Below, one piece after another: positions 9,926 through 19,961 of a stretch of 64,000 nt of DNA. Origin of the DNA: Hydrococcus rivularis NIES-593 (GTDB lineage Bacteria > Cyanobacteriota > Cyanobacteriia > Cyanobacteriales > Microcystaceae); NCBI RefSeq assembly GCF_001904635.1, contig NZ_MRCB01000019.1, forward strand, positions 1 to 64,000, given 5' to 3'. A model generated the notes under the pieces. That model was given only the letters and a program-made list of their open reading frames with translations. It made no database searches and was not told the DNA's origin. Position 1 is the first letter of the stretch. Each line of letters begins with the position of its first letter. Made by a program: the position numbers and the translations under genes.

Positions 9926-10709
9926 TTTTATATTCCTCGTAAGTAATTACTTACATAGCTAGTTGCTTTAAATGGGGATGATTTTGTTTCTCCAATTCCT
10001 ATTTTATAGAAAATTTTTGTTATTTTTGCTTGGTTTTAACCAACAGCAAAATTGTTTTCATGGCTAAATTAATTAGAAAAAAATAACTCTAATATTTGGA
10101 ATTTTTAGTAAAATTTATCAAAATTTTGAACCAAGCATCTAAACATTATTCTCACTTTTTATCTGGTTGCTTTTCGTTTTATTTTGAGTTTCTACTGGGT
10201 TGAAAGATAGCGATCGCTTGCGGGAAAATCCTACCCAGAACTAATCGAGCAGGTCATGCTCAAAATTAGGAGATGATGAATTCATCAATTAATTAACGGC
10301 AAGTTTGCTTTTACTTGAGTTGATAACTCTCCCTTGCGAAACCCATTAGAATTCGCACAATAGATTTTATTGCTACATAACAGCGTGCCAACACACTTTG
10401 TCTTCAAATAAGTTATTATATTATATGTATATTGGTCATGAACTCAGTAGCATTCTTAGACTCGAATGTTACTGGTTCTGAGCGTTATGATACTTGGCTT
10501 TATCCCTTCACTTGCCAAGGTAAAAGCACGTTGTTAGGAACCTAGCAACAGTGAGACTATTCCCGCAGCAGAAATACTAGGCGAGACGCTAACGTATCGA
10601 ATGTTAACGCTTCACCAATACTCGCGATCGCATTTACACATCTACACTACGTAATCGCGATCGCGCGCGCAAACTAATGTCCAATCAATAACGGGAAGAG
10701 GAAATAACT
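9926..10709. other. AT-rich gene-poor spacer
   Basis: 784 bases without a supported gene. The first half is strongly AT-rich. The second half holds HIP1-type motifs around 10620-10670 and an imperfect palindromic stretch near 10580-10615 (GACGCTAACG ... GTTAACGCTTC). No ORF with a ribosome binding site was found until the small gene at 10710. Confidence 0.5.
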
Positions 10710-10856
10710 ATGTCTACTTATAAACACAGCTATTGGCACTATGAGGACGATACTGCCTACTATGTCAGCGTGTATGCTGACAGCACCCATGAATGGAAAA
10801 CTATTTACCGTCAGCTTGATGACGGGTTTGAATACGTGGAGACAAGAGAATGTTAG
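10710..10856 (+). CDS. 48-residue small protein, unknown
   Basis: A short ORF with ATG at 10710 and TAG at 10854-10856, preceded by GGGAAGAGGAAA at proper spacing. The peptide begins MSTYKHSYWHYEDDTAYY and ends DDGFEYVETREC; it is rich in Tyr, Asp and Glu and has no membrane segment. I do not recognise the family. The good ribosome binding site and biased composition favour a real gene. A 23-codon frame (ATG 10850 to TAG 10921) overlaps its end by seven bases and might be coupled, but its coding nature is doubtful. Confidence 0.5.
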   Translation: MSTYKHSYWHYEDDTAYYVSVYADSTHEWKTIYRQLDDGFEYVETREC

Positions 10857-11269
10857 CCCTTTGGTACGTTAATTATCTTCATTGGAGACGCTGGATGCCT
10901 TTGATGGCTTTTATTATCTAGCAACTACTGCATTGTAGTAGCAGCCAGAAAGGCGTTGACGAAAAGCGAATGCCAAAAAGTTTCCCCAAGCGAGCGTTGT
11001 ATAGACGTAGATGTTTGGGGAAGCGATGGGCGCGTAAATTTTACCCTACATAAATGGAAAAAGGTGATGCAATGTGACTGGGTACGAGCGCTTACACAAG
11101 TATTTGTACCAACAGTCATTATCTTGGGACGGCGAAAGATTGAACGTCTATGAAAATAGAACCGAAGGACAAGATAATGACCGGAGGACATATTATTTGG
11201 GAAGAGGCACTGTATTCCCCTACTTAGCGAGAATACTCAGAAGTTCTGTGACAAAATTTTTTTGAAAAG

Positions 11270-11426
11270 TTATACCAATTCGCCGATGCTCCTCCACTTC
11301 GTGGGAGTCCGCGTGGTTCGTCAGCGATCGGTTCGCAATTAGTCAGCAGTTCTGTGTGTAAGGAGATAGGTTTTTAAAACCTTGATGAGATGAGTCTTTC
11401 TCAATCGAAAATTCAAAATGGTATTA
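11270..11426. mobile_element. MITE-like element, ATACCAATT family, copy 1
   Basis: Begins TTATACCAATT and ends AAAATGGTATTA, giving imperfect terminal inverted repeats. The right half (GATGAGTCTTTCTCAATC... to the end) recurs at 24883-24917. No ORF inside. Its last three bases supply the TAA stop codon of the neighbouring EamA-type transporter gene. The stretch 10922-11269 in front contains only weak overlapping ORFs that I do not support as genes. Confidence 0.55.
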
Positions 11427-12380
11427 ATCGCGTTTAGTCCAAAAAGTTCGTTCTCCACTGAGCAAAGCAATCCCTAGCGTGACGATGCCAATTCCGAAAA
11501 TCTGAATTCCATCAAGAGTTTCACGAATTGTTGCCCATGCAAGTAGTGCCGTCAATGCCGGACTACTAGAACCAATTATAGAAGCGGCAGTTGCACCAAT
11601 TATACGAATGCCGATATTGTTGAGGGTATGTCCGATAAAGCTGACCAAACCTGAAAAAATACTGCAAATCCACAGGGGAGTCCATGCAAGTCGAGCATCG
11701 GGAAGCTGCCAAAACAATAAGCTAATGCCAGAAAGCAGCAGTGTAGAAGCAAAACTAATCCAAGTAAAGGGGATCGGGTGCAGTTTTTCAAAACATTTTT
11801 GGGCAACCACATTGTAAAAAGCATAAACGATCCCAGAACCGATACTGGCGAGAATGCCGCTCGCGATCGCATAATGATTATTAGTGGCAGAAGACTGGGG
11901 AATGGTAAGGGCACTGCCTACCAAAATCGTGCCCATGATTATCCAGCGAAAAAACGTAGGGCGATCGCCAAAAAACTTCCAGGATAGTAATGCCGTAAAA
12001 ACTGGATAGGTGAAGAAGAGTGTCATGGCAATTCCTGTCGGAATCAAACCAATGGCAATATAGAGCGAGGCAATGTAGACAAACATCAACACGCCACAGC
12101 CAAATGCTTGCATCAGAACATCCCTGCGATCGCGGGCGAATAAGCCTCGGAATTCTTTGAAAGCCGATGGATACAGCCGGATAGCGAGAACTACCATCAG
12201 TGGAACCACTAACAGCATCCGCATAAACATCAGCAAAAATGAATTAGGCAAATTGGGTTTAACATATCCGCCGAGTAAGAATAAACCAACAAAGAGATGC
12301 TCTGAAAACAGAACTCGAACAGTAATGTTGTGGAAAGTTAAGAAAAAGGCGGATAGAAGAACTGTTAGAATTCCCTTCAC
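11424..12380 (-). CDS. DMT superfamily (EamA-type) transporter
   Basis: 318 residues with about ten hydrophobic segments arranged as two EamA repeats, for example GIAMTLFFTYPVFTALLSW in the first half and ASIIGSSSPALTALLAW in the second. This is the drug/metabolite transporter superfamily, usually exporters of amino acids or other metabolites in the plasma membrane. Substrate not predictable. The stop codon lies at the edge of a MITE-like repeat, so the final residues (TKRD) may have been set by the insertion. It is downstream of ftsH on the same strand, after about 96 bases. Confidence 0.8.
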   Translation of the reverse strand: MKGILTVLLSAFFLTFHNITVRVLFSEHLFVGLFLLGGYVKPNLPNSFLLMFMRMLLVVPLMVVLAIRLYPSAFKEFRGLFARDRRDVLMQAFGCGVLMFVYIASLYIAIGLIPTGIAMTLFFTYPVFTALLSWKFFGDRPTFFRWIIMGTILVGSALTIPQSSATNNHYAIASGILASIGSGIVYAFYNVVAQKCFEKLHPIPFTWISFASTLLLSGISLLFWQLPDARLAWTPLWICSIFSGLVSFIGHTLNNIGIRIIGATAASIIGSSSPALTALLAWATIRETLDGIQIFGIGIVTLGIALLSGERTFWTKRD

Positions 12381-12476
12381 AATTAAAACGCTTTTTAAAA
12401 CAAATCCAATCTAGCTATTTTACTTGGATCGGATCTTGAGCGATCGCCTGATGGGAGCGCGAACCATTCAAACTTC

Positions 12477-14456
12477 CTAACTTCCAAGAGCAGCTACAGC
12501 AACCGATTGTTGGTTATCGAGTTTCGTTTGCATCAACTGCGTTCCGGGAGAAAGTTTGCCAGTTTGTAACCATTGAGTCACCTCCGTACAAGATTGTGCC
12601 CGGCTAAGCCACTCTTTAAGGTTTTCTCCCTCTAAGGTTTCGCTATCGAGGAGCGCAGTCGCCATCTCTTCGAGCAGATTCCGATTCTTAGTTAAGATCG
12701 TCAGCGCGATGTGATGTGCGCTATCGACAATCTCCTTTACTTCGCGATCGATCTCTTCAGCGACTTTAGGGCTGACCGAACGCCGAGGATTAATAGTTCC
12801 TTCCAAAAATTGTTGTTGGGTTCTCTCGAAAGCAATAGGTCCGAGTTCATCGCTCATCCCGTAGAGAGTGACAAATCGCTCAGCCAGATCGGTGGCTTTT
12901 TGAATATCATCGCTCGCTCCCGTGGAAACCTGACCGAAGATCAATTCTTCTGCCGAGCGTCCGCCTAAAAGAGTCACAATCCGACCCCGAAGCTCATTTT
13001 CGATCATCAAAAAGCGATCTTCCTCCGGTAATTGTAACGTATAGCCCAAAGCTCCAACTCCACGGGGAACAACCGAGATTTTCTCAACCGTGCCTGCACC
13101 CGGCATCAGCGCTCCAATAATCGCATGACCGACTTCGTGATATGCTACCGTCTTTTTCTCAAGATCGTTCAAGACGCGAGATTTTTTCTCCAGCCCGGTC
13201 ACAATTCGCTCGATCGCTTCGTTAAAGTCAGTCATAGTGACTGTATCGCGGTTTCTCCGGGCTGCTAACAGCGCGGCTTCATTGACGAGATTCGCCAGAT
13301 CTGCCCCCGCAAACCCTGGCGTTCGGGCTGCCAGTTTCGCCAAGTCAACATCTTCAGCCAGTTTTACGGTTTTGGAATGGACTCTTAAAATTGCCTCCCG
13401 ACCGCTTTTATCCGGGCGATCGACGACAACCTGACGGTCAAACCGACCAGGGCGCAAGAGCGCCGGATCGAGAATCTCAGGGCGGTTTGTAGCAGCCAGG
13501 AGAATAACGCCCGTATTGGGATCGAAGCCATCCATTTCGGAGAGGAGTTGGTTGAGGGTTTGTTCTCGCTCCTCGGTGCCGCCTAAAGGAAACCCAGCAC
13601 CTGCCCGCGATCTGCCAAGAGCGTCCAATTCGTCAATGAAAACGATGCAGGGGGCTTGTTGCTTTGCCTGCTCAAATAGGTCGCGTACTCGTGCTGCCCC
13701 AAGACCGACGAATAATTCAATAAACTCGGAACCTGAAATGCTGAAAAAGGGAACGCCAGCCTCTCCAGCGATTGCTCTTGCTAGTAGGGTTTTCCCCGTT
13801 CCTGGGGGACCTACTAGCAACACGCCTTTGGGGATTTTAGCCCCCAAACGAGTATATTTACCGGCATTTTTGAGAAAATCGACAATCTCTTGCAGTTCTG
13901 CTTTCGCTTCATCCACCCCGGCCACATCATCAAATGTCACGCCCGTGCTACCTTCAGAGTAGATACGAGCCTTGCTCTTCCCAAGGGTTAAAGCAGCAGG
14001 GCCAGCCCCTTGACTGCGGCTGAGCAGCCAAGCCCAAATGCCAACAAAAATAAGAGGTGGGACAACCCAACCCAATACCGTTCGGAGCCAGCCCATGCCA
14101 CTTGGAGGTCGAACAAAGTATTTGACGTTATGCTCCCTCAGCAGCTTGGGCAATTCAAAATCCGTAGGCACGGGAATGGTGTCAAAAACTTGACCGGGTT
14201 GAATCCCAGTTCGCTCGGCACCGCGATCGGTTTTCAAAATGTATCGGATTCGTTCGGGACCGATTTCCGCCCGCTCGACTTGACCCGCTTCTACCTGAGC
14301 AATAAAATCGCTATAGGCTGTTGTAGGATACCGAGGTCCCTGCAATAAAAACAAATTGAAAAGAATAAGGATCGCGAATAGGAGAATCAAGCTGCCGCCA
14401 AACTGCTTTGGCTCAGGCATTTTCAGACGACGATTGTTATTGGTATCGATAGGCAT
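12477..14456 (-). CDS. ftsH: ATP-dependent zinc metalloprotease FtsH
   Basis: 659 residues. Two N-terminal membrane segments (about 21-39 and 125-146) flank a periplasmic/lumenal part. The AAA module has Walker A GPPGTGKT (216-223), Walker [11 protein letters not shown] and the second region of homology RPGRFDRQ. The protease has the zinc motif HEVGH (440-444). FtsH removes damaged or unassembled membrane proteins; cyanobacteria have four paralogues. This one sits with dnaK and hsp20, but I cannot assign the paralogue number. Shine-Dalgarno AAGGAG supports the start. Confidence 0.92.
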   Translation of the reverse strand: MPIDTNNNRRLKMPEPKQFGGSLILLFAILILFNLFLLQGPRYPTTAYSDFIAQVEAGQVERAEIGPERIRYILKTDRGAERTGIQPGQVFDTIPVPTDFELPKLLREHNVKYFVRPPSGMGWLRTVLGWVVPPLIFVGIWAWLLSRSQGAGPAALTLGKSKARIYSEGSTGVTFDDVAGVDEAKAELQEIVDFLKNAGKYTRLGAKIPKGVLLVGPPGTGKTLLARAIAGEAGVPFFSISGSEFIELFVGLGAARVRDLFEQAKQQAPCIVFIDELDALGRSRAGAGFPLGGTEEREQTLNQLLSEMDGFDPNTGVILLAATNRPEILDPALLRPGRFDRQVVVDRPDKSGREAILRVHSKTVKLAEDVDLAKLAARTPGFAGADLANLVNEAALLAARRNRDTVTMTDFNEAIERIVTGLEKKSRVLNDLEKKTVAYHEVGHAIIGALMPGAGTVEKISVVPRGVGALGYTLQLPEEDRFLMIENELRGRIVTLLGGRSAEELIFGQVSTGASDDIQKATDLAERFVTLYGMSDELGPIAFERTQQQFLEGTINPRRSVSPKVAEEIDREVKEIVDSAHHIALTILTKNRNLLEEMATALLDSETLEGENLKEWLSRAQSCTEVTQWLQTGKLSPGTQLMQTKLDNQQSVAVAALGS

Positions 14457-14546
14457 TGCTAGTAGCTCCTTGTCAAATCAATTGAGTAATGTGTCCTACT
14501 TGTACGGCGCGATCGCTAATGCCGATCAATTTTTAACCTTTGTGAA

Positions 14547-16418
14547 TTACTTGTTTTCCACAAAGTCAGCATCAATAACATCATTGCCGCCAGCCGTTCC
14601 GCCCGTCGCGCTTCCAGCTTGAGCGTAAATGTTACTGCCTACTTGCATGAGCAGCTGCTGCAACTCGTTAGTGAGAGACTTCATGCGATCGTAGTTTTCT
14701 TGGTTAATCGCTTCGCGCAAATCCTTCACCAATCCCTCTACTCGGCTCTTATCGGCAGTACTGACGCGATCGCCCAAATCTCGGAGTTGTTTCTCGGCTT
14801 GATAGGCGGCAGAGTCTGCCAGATTCTTCGTATCGATTTGTTCGCGGCGCTTTCTGTCTTCGGCTGCATGGGACTCGGCATCTCGCACCATGCGTTCCAC
14901 TTCATTTTTCGGTAGTGTAGAAGCACCTGTAATCGAAATCGACTGCTGTTTGCCCGTACCCCGATCTCTGGCAGTAACCGAGAGGATGCCGTTAGCATCG
15001 ATATCGAAGGTAACTTCAATCTGCGGTACGCCTCTAGGAGCCGGAGGAATTCCCATCAAGTGGAATGTACCCAGACTCTTATTGTCTTTGGCTAATTCTC
15101 GTTCGCCTTGGAGGACGTGAACTTCTACACTCGTCTGCCCGTCTGCCGCCGTGGAGAAGATCTCCGATTTCTTGGTAGGAATCGTGGTATTGCGAGGAAT
15201 AATCTTGGTCATCACGCCGCCCAGGGTTTCTACACCCAAGGATAGGGGCGTAACATCGAGCAGCAAGATATCGGACACTTCACCCGCTAGAACGCCTGCT
15301 TGAATTGCCGCACCGACGGCGACGACTTCATCGGGGTTAACACCTTGGCAGGGTTCCTTACCCGTCATTTGCCGCACGAGAGCTTGAACGGCTGGCATGC
15401 GCGTCGCACCGCCGACCAGAACTACCTCGTCGATGTCGGCAGTCGTGAGTTTAGCATCTTGAAGCGCCTGTTGCACTGGCTTGCGGCAGCGATCGATGAG
15501 GTCGGAACACATCTGCTCGAATTGTGCCCGCGTCAGGGTCATTTCTAGGTGTTTTGGTCCTTCGTGGGTAGCAGTGATAAAAGGCAGGTTAATATTAGTT
15601 TGAGTGGCACTCGAAAGCTCGATCTTAGCTTTCTCTGCTGCTTCCGTCAGCCGCTGCAACGCTTGCCTGTCTTTGCGCAGGTCGATGCCTTCGTTGCGCT
15701 TAAACTCATCAGCCAGCCAATCGACAATTTTTTTATCGAAGTCATCGCCGCCGAGGTGCGTGTCGCCGCTAGTAGATTTCACTTCAAAGACTCCATCGCC
15801 CACTTCGAGGATGGATACATCGAAAGTGCCACCGCCGAGGTCAAAGACGAGAATCGTTTCATTCGTCTTTTTATCTAAACCGTAGGCGAGGGCAGCTGCC
15901 GTAGGTTCGTTGATGATGCGCAGAACTTCGAGACCGGCGATTTTTCCCGCGTCTTTAGTGGCTTGCCGTTGGGAGTCATTGAAGTAAGCAGGAACAGTAA
16001 TTACTGCTTGAGTGACTTTTTCTCCCAAATATTTGCTTGCATCCTCAGCCAGCTTGCGCAGCACTTGAGCGGAAATCTCTTCGGGGGCAAATTGTTTGCC
16101 GGCGACGGGGCAATTGAGTTTAACGTTGCCGTTGCTGTCGCGCAGGACTTTGTAAGAGACTTCGGTTGCTTCGTGGGTAACTTCATCATATTTGCGACCG
16201 ACGAAGCGTTTGATCGAATAAAATGTATTTTCTGGGTTCATTACCGCTTGGCGTTTGGCAATTTGACCGACCAAGCGATCGCCCGTTTTGGTATATGCGA
16301 CGACGGAGGGAGTAGTACGCTGTCCTTCGGCATTAGCAATGACCGTTGGCTGTCCTCCCTCCATAACAGCAATGCAAGAGTTTGTCGTTCCTAAATCGAT
16401 TCCAACTACTTTTGGCAT
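14547..16418 (-). CDS. dnaK: molecular chaperone DnaK
   Basis: 623 residues from [15 protein letters not shown]; the ten extra upstream codons are rejected because GGGGAGAGAA lies right before this ATG. The actin-like ATPase domain contains [13 protein letters not shown] and [13 protein letters not shown], the substrate domain [13 protein letters not shown]. The C-terminal end [14 protein letters not shown] and the length fit the housekeeping DnaK2 type of cyanobacteria rather than the longer DnaK1 or DnaK3. It binds exposed hydrophobic peptides together with DnaJ and GrpE, which are not in the window. It lies between hsp20 and ftsH on the same strand. Confidence 0.95.
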   Translation of the reverse strand: MPKVVGIDLGTTNSCIAVMEGGQPTVIANAEGQRTTPSVVAYTKTGDRLVGQIAKRQAVMNPENTFYSIKRFVGRKYDEVTHEATEVSYKVLRDSNGNVKLNCPVAGKQFAPEEISAQVLRKLAEDASKYLGEKVTQAVITVPAYFNDSQRQATKDAGKIAGLEVLRIINEPTAAALAYGLDKKTNETILVFDLGGGTFDVSILEVGDGVFEVKSTSGDTHLGGDDFDKKIVDWLADEFKRNEGIDLRKDRQALQRLTEAAEKAKIELSSATQTNINLPFITATHEGPKHLEMTLTRAQFEQMCSDLIDRCRKPVQQALQDAKLTTADIDEVVLVGGATRMPAVQALVRQMTGKEPCQGVNPDEVVAVGAAIQAGVLAGEVSDILLLDVTPLSLGVETLGGVMTKIIPRNTTIPTKKSEIFSTAADGQTSVEVHVLQGERELAKDNKSLGTFHLMGIPPAPRGVPQIEVTFDIDANGILSVTARDRGTGKQQSISITGASTLPKNEVERMVRDAESHAAEDRKRREQIDTKNLADSAAYQAEKQLRDLGDRVSTADKSRVEGLVKDLREAINQENYDRMKSLTNELQQLLMQVGSNIYAQAGSATGGTAGGNDVIDADFVENK

Positions 16419-16547
16419 ATACGTTCTCTCCCCAGCCAATCGTTGCATTTAGAAAAGAATGGGGTTGACAGGACTGGTAGTGAAAATCGAGTTACCAATC
16501 CTGTTCGCTTCGCAAGTGAATCTCTAACCTAACCGAGTGCAAGATAG

Positions 16548-16566
16548 TCCGCCGTTGCACGGCGGA
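16548..16566 (-). terminator. strong hairpin after hsp20
   Basis: TCCGCCGT at 16548-16555 pairs perfectly with ACGGCGGA at 16559-16566 across a three-base loop. It lies about 22 bases beyond the hsp20 stop codon, in the 169-base gap before dnaK. There is no T-run after it in the direction of transcription, so it may act as a processing or stabilising hairpin, or a leaky terminator, rather than a classic intrinsic terminator. Confidence 0.5.
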
Positions 16567-16587
16567 GCCTGAAAAGCACTTCGTCAA

Positions 16588-17076
16588 TTAAGCAACGCTA
16601 ACCTTGACGACTTTGTGTTTTTCTGTCTCGGTTTTCGGCATAGTGAGACTCAAGACCCCGTTTTTGTATTCGGCTTGAACTTTGTCGGTTTGAATGTGGG
16701 CAGGTAATGGAATCGTTCGCTCGAACTTGCCATAGTAGAATTCAGAGCGAGTGACTCCTATTCCTTCAGTCTTAGTGGCCGACTTGCGCTCGCCGCTAAT
16801 CGAAACCGAGTCAGCGGTCACTTCAATGTTGAGATCTTTGGCTTCCAAACCTGGGACTTCGAGTTTGAGGCGAATCTCGCTGTCGGTTTCTTCCATTTCA
16901 GCGACAGGAACGCCAAAAGAAAGCGCTCTTCCGCCATCGGGCATCAATCTTTCAAACAAGCGATTCATGCGCTGTTGTATGCGTTCCATTTCCCGCCAGG
17001 GTTCCCAACGTTCGAATTCCCAGAAAGGTTCCCAGCGTTCGATTTCTCGGAAAGGTTCCCAACGAATAAGTGACAT
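16588..17076 (-). CDS. hspA: Hsp20/alpha-crystallin small heat-shock protein with triplicated N-terminal motif
   Basis: 162 residues. The alpha-crystallin domain (about 58-150) includes VPGLEAKDLNIEV and the C-terminal strand NGVLSLTMPK. It is an ATP-independent holdase that protects unfolding proteins and membranes. Unusually, the start contains three back-to-back nonapeptides, residues 5-13 RWEPFREIE, 14-22 RWEPFWEFE and 23-31 RWEPWREME; most cyanobacterial Hsp17-type proteins have one such motif. The ribosome binding site GGAGG is inside a hairpin (separate entry). Neighbours dnaK and ftsH form a quality-control block. Confidence 0.92.
   Translation of the reverse strand: MSLIRWEPFREIERWEPFWEFERWEPWREMERIQQRMNRLFERLMPDGGRALSFGVPVAEMEETDSEIRLKLEVPGLEAKDLNIEVTADSVSISGERKSATKTEGIGVTRSEFYYGKFERTIPLPAHIQTDKVQAEYKNGVLSLTMPKTETEKHKVVKVSVA
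16984..17064 (-). repeat. three tandem 27-bp units in hsp20
   Basis: Units at 16984-17010, 17011-17037 and 17038-17064, each keeping the core GTTCCCA(A/G)CG on the plus strand, encode the RWEP nonapeptides. They are in frame and imperfect, so the expansion is not brand new. Confidence 0.85.
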
Positions 17077-17113
17077 AACTACACCTCCAATCTTGGAGTT
17101 TTTTCATAGGAGG
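17077..17113 (-). promoter_or_regulatory. candidate RNA thermometer occluding the hsp20 ribosome binding site
   Basis: In the mRNA sense the leader reads CTCCA-AGAT-TGGAG followed by G; the last five paired bases plus this G contain the GGAGG Shine-Dalgarno eight bases before the ATG (17074-17076). A second anti-Shine-Dalgarno, CCTCC, lies at 17109-17113 in the same leader and could pair alternatively. Short hairpins of this type control cyanobacterial hsp17 in known cases. Further upstream, AGCTTCCCGA (17124-17133) and TCGGGAAGCT (17177-17186) form a perfect 10-base inverted repeat. Confidence 0.55.
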
Positions 17114-17307
17114 CTTAAGCTCAAGCTTCCCGATTCGTCGGAAATTGGTAAGGTTTTTCAATTCCAGGTTTCGATTTCGGGAAGCTCGATCTCAGGCTCC
17201 CCAGTTACAAGCTAACAAGAAAATCTCGGTGCACTAGGTTCGGTTCTCTGGCAAAAGCGATCGCAATTTCCGTACCCCGACCATACTGATATATCGTATC
17301 GTTTGGG

Positions 17308-18468
17308 TTATTGCCCTCTCCAACTGTAGGGGTAGTCTTTATCCTCCAAGGCAGCTGCATATTGTGTGAGCTTTAGCGGACGAAAGGTATCGATCATCAC
17401 GGCGAGTTCGTCAGTCCGTTCCTTGCCGATAGAACCCTCGTAAGTTCCTGGGTGAGGACCGTGGGGAATGCCGCCGGGATGAATGGTAATTGATGCCCGA
17501 TCGATTCCTTTGCGCGACATGAAGTTCCCCTCAACGTAGTAAAGAACTTCATCCGAATCGACGTTGGAATGGTTGTATGGAGCCGGAATCGCCAGAGGGT
17601 GATAGTCGAACAGCCGAGGGACGAAAGAACACACAACAAAGCCAGGACCTTCAAAGGTTTGATGCACGGTCGGCGGTTGGTGAACCCGACCTGTAATTGG
17701 CTCAAAATCCTCGATATTGAAGGCATAGGGCCAAAGATGACCATCCCAACCGACCACATCGAGGGGATGATAGCGATAAAAGTAGCGGGTAATGCGATCG
17801 CGCGCTTTGACCCGAATCTCGAACTCGCCTTCTTCGTCGTGGGCAATCAGCTCCTCTGGCGGGCGAATGTCGCGCTCGCAATAGGGGGAGTGTTCTAGAA
17901 ATTGACCGTAACGATTGAGATAGCGGGCGGGCGGTTCGACGTGCCCATTGGCTTCGATAACCAGCATTCGCTGTTGGCTGCCTTCGTCGGGAAGGATACG
18001 CCAAAGCACTCCAGCAGGAATCACTAAATAATCGCCCGGTCGATAGCGGAGAATTCCGAATTGGCTCTCTAGTATGCCACTGCCTTCGTGGATGAAAATG
18101 ACCTCATCGCCGTGGGCAAAGCGATACCAGTAGGACATTGATTCTGTCGGTCGTGCCACTGAGATACAGACGTTGTCATTAGCTGCGAGCGGAACTCTTG
18201 CCGCGATCGCATCGCCCCCAGTAGCTACAGTTGCCGCACGCAGATGGCGGGGATGCAGTGCCCCTGGTTCTTCATAGGGAATTTCTAGTATTCTATCGAG
18301 TAACAGTTTATCGAGCTGGGTAGGCGGGTGCAGGTGGTAGAGCAGAGATTGCACGCCCGAAAAGCCGCGAGTGCTAATCAACTCTTCGCGATACAAAGAT
18401 CCGTCGGCTTGACGAAATTGCGTATGCCGCTTATGGGGAATGCGTCCTAACTTGTAGTAGTAAGTCAT
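17308..18468 (-). CDS. hmgA: homogentisate 1,2-dioxygenase
   Basis: 386 residues from MTYYYKLGRIPHKRHTQF. The ATG at 18468 is preferred to the 12-codon longer frame because AGGGATGA lies just before it. Cupin-type motifs include GDYLVIPAGVLWRI, HPLDVVGWDGHLWPY and the Fe(II)-region IHPGGIPHGPHPG. The enzyme opens the homogentisate ring to maleylacetoacetate. It is downstream of hppD on the same strand with a 100-base gap. In cyanobacteria homogentisate is also the tocopherol precursor, so this enzyme competes for it. Confidence 0.9.
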   Translation of the reverse strand: MTYYYKLGRIPHKRHTQFRQADGSLYREELISTRGFSGVQSLLYHLHPPTQLDKLLLDRILEIPYEEPGALHPRHLRAATVATGGDAIAARVPLAANDNVCISVARPTESMSYWYRFAHGDEVIFIHEGSGILESQFGILRYRPGDYLVIPAGVLWRILPDEGSQQRMLVIEANGHVEPPARYLNRYGQFLEHSPYCERDIRPPEELIAHDEEGEFEIRVKARDRITRYFYRYHPLDVVGWDGHLWPYAFNIEDFEPITGRVHQPPTVHQTFEGPGFVVCSFVPRLFDYHPLAIPAPYNHSNVDSDEVLYYVEGNFMSRKGIDRASITIHPGGIPHGPHPGTYEGSIGKERTDELAVMIDTFRPLKLTQYAAALEDKDYPYSWRGQ

Positions 18469-18568
18469 GGTTTCATCCCTGTGCTTTGTCTGTTTCCTAT
18501 CCATCTAAGGCAAAAAAGGAAAAGTGAGAAGTCAGTATTTTTGCCTTTTTCCTTTTAACTTTTTCCTT

Positions 18569-19663
18569 CTATAGATTGCCCCGCATCGCCTGTTCGCGCT
18601 CGATCGCCTCGAACAAAGCTTTAAAATTCCCCTCACCAAAGCCCTGCGCTCCGTGCCGTTCGATTATCTCGAAGAATAGCGTCGGTCGATCTTGCACGGG
18701 TTGGGTGAAAATCTGGAGTAAATACCCTTCTTCATCCCGATCTACCAGAATTCCCAATTCTGCTAGCTTATCGACCGGCTCGTCGATCTTGCCGACTCGT
18801 TTCTCCAAGTTCTCGTAATAGGTTTTCGGGGTGTCGAGAAACTCAACTCCTGCCGCCTTGAGATGGGCGACTGTCGCGATAATATCGTCAGTAGCGAGAG
18901 CGACGTGTTGAATTCCCGGACCGCAATGGTATTCCAAATACTCTTGGATCTGCGATTTCCGCTTGCCCCCGGCAGGCTCGTTGATCGGCAATTTAATTTT
19001 GCCCGTACCGTCCTGCATTACTTTAGACATTAATGCCGAGTACTCTGTCGAGATCGTTTTCTCGTCAAAATGCACCAATAGGCTAAAGCCCATCGTGTCG
19101 GCGAAAAACTTCGCCCATCGCTCCATGCCGCCGACTTCAACGTTTCCGACTACGTGGTCGATCGCTTTTAGTTTCGTCTCATAAGAGAGAGGGCGATCGC
19201 TGTAGCGAGGTTCGAAACCCGGTGCAAACGCGCCAGAATAATCGCTGCGATCGATGAATTTGATTAATACATCTCCGTAGCCGTGGATAGCGGCGTAGCG
19301 GAATATCCCGCGCCCGTCTTCTTCTTCAGTCGGCGCGATCGCGGCTTCGGCTCCTCGCTCGACTGTCGCTTTGTAGGCATCGACAGCATCCGGAACTTCT
19401 ATGGCAATGACGGCTACGCCATCTCCATGTTTGAGAACGCTTTTTGAGATCGGGTGGTCTGGATTGATCCCCGTACTCAAAACAAAGCGGATATCTCCTT
19501 GCTCCATTACATAAGAAGCGGTTTCGCGGCTGCCAGTTTCCAGACCCCGGTATGCCGTATTGGTGAATCCGAAACATTTTGAGTAATAGAAAGCTGCCTG
19601 CTTGGCGTTGCCGACATAGAACTCAAGATGGTCGAATCCCTTAATCGGAAAAAAGTCGCTCAT
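18569..19663 (-). CDS. hppD: 4-hydroxyphenylpyruvate dioxygenase
   Basis: 364 residues with two vicinal-oxygen-chelate domains. The metal-binding pattern is visible in DHLEFYVG near the N-terminus, IQHVALATDDI in the second domain and TLFFEIIERHG near the C-terminus. It converts 4-hydroxyphenylpyruvate to homogentisate. A strong AAAGGAGA Shine-Dalgarno precedes the ATG. With hmgA it forms a likely two-gene unit read away from the Lrp-type regulator, consistent with catabolism of tyrosine or phenylalanine rather than vitamin E synthesis alone. Confidence 0.93.
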   Translation of the reverse strand: MSDFFPIKGFDHLEFYVGNAKQAAFYYSKCFGFTNTAYRGLETGSRETASYVMEQGDIRFVLSTGINPDHPISKSVLKHGDGVAVIAIEVPDAVDAYKATVERGAEAAIAPTEEEDGRGIFRYAAIHGYGDVLIKFIDRSDYSGAFAPGFEPRYSDRPLSYETKLKAIDHVVGNVEVGGMERWAKFFADTMGFSLLVHFDEKTISTEYSALMSKVMQDGTGKIKLPINEPAGGKRKSQIQEYLEYHCGPGIQHVALATDDIIATVAHLKAAGVEFLDTPKTYYENLEKRVGKIDEPVDKLAELGILVDRDEEGYLLQIFTQPVQDRPTLFFEIIERHGAQGFGEGNFKALFEAIEREQAMRGNL

Positions 19664-19802
19664 TTGAATTTCTCCTTTAAAGCAGCCTTTAGGACTGCCT
19701 TTCTCGATGTTGTTGGGAGAGCAATTGGGGATGGGAATATCTAGACGCAGACAGTTCAGATGCTTGCTAGAAATCGAAAGCTGGTTTTTAATGGCTTGAC
19801 CT

Positions 19803-19893
19803 TTAGTTGCGTTAATTAACTAAAAGCCTTTAATAAGATTATAAATTTTATTTTTAAAGTTATAAAAGTATCGATCGTTATTTTATATACTTT
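19803..19893. promoter_or_regulatory. palindromes in the hppD-lrp divergent spacer
   Basis: TTAGTT/AACTAA at 19803-19808 and 19818-19823 surrounds the palindrome GTTAATTAAC. A second inverted repeat, AAAGTAT/ATACTTT, lies at 19865-19871 and 19887-19893. The region is AT-rich and lies between two divergent start codons, where Lrp/AsnC operators commonly occur. Assignment to the neighbouring regulator is inference. Confidence 0.4.
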
Positions 19894-19961
19894 GATTTGA
19901 TTCGATCTTCTACCAACGTATCCGTCGAACATCCTCGAACGAGTCTAACTGGAGAGATAAA

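Noticed and set aside
10925-11265. Three overlapping ORFs (10925-11191 minus, 10956-11153 plus, 11074-11265 plus)
   Set aside because: Mutually overlapping, non-ATG starts, no ribosome binding sites, no motifs. The region is treated as non-coding.
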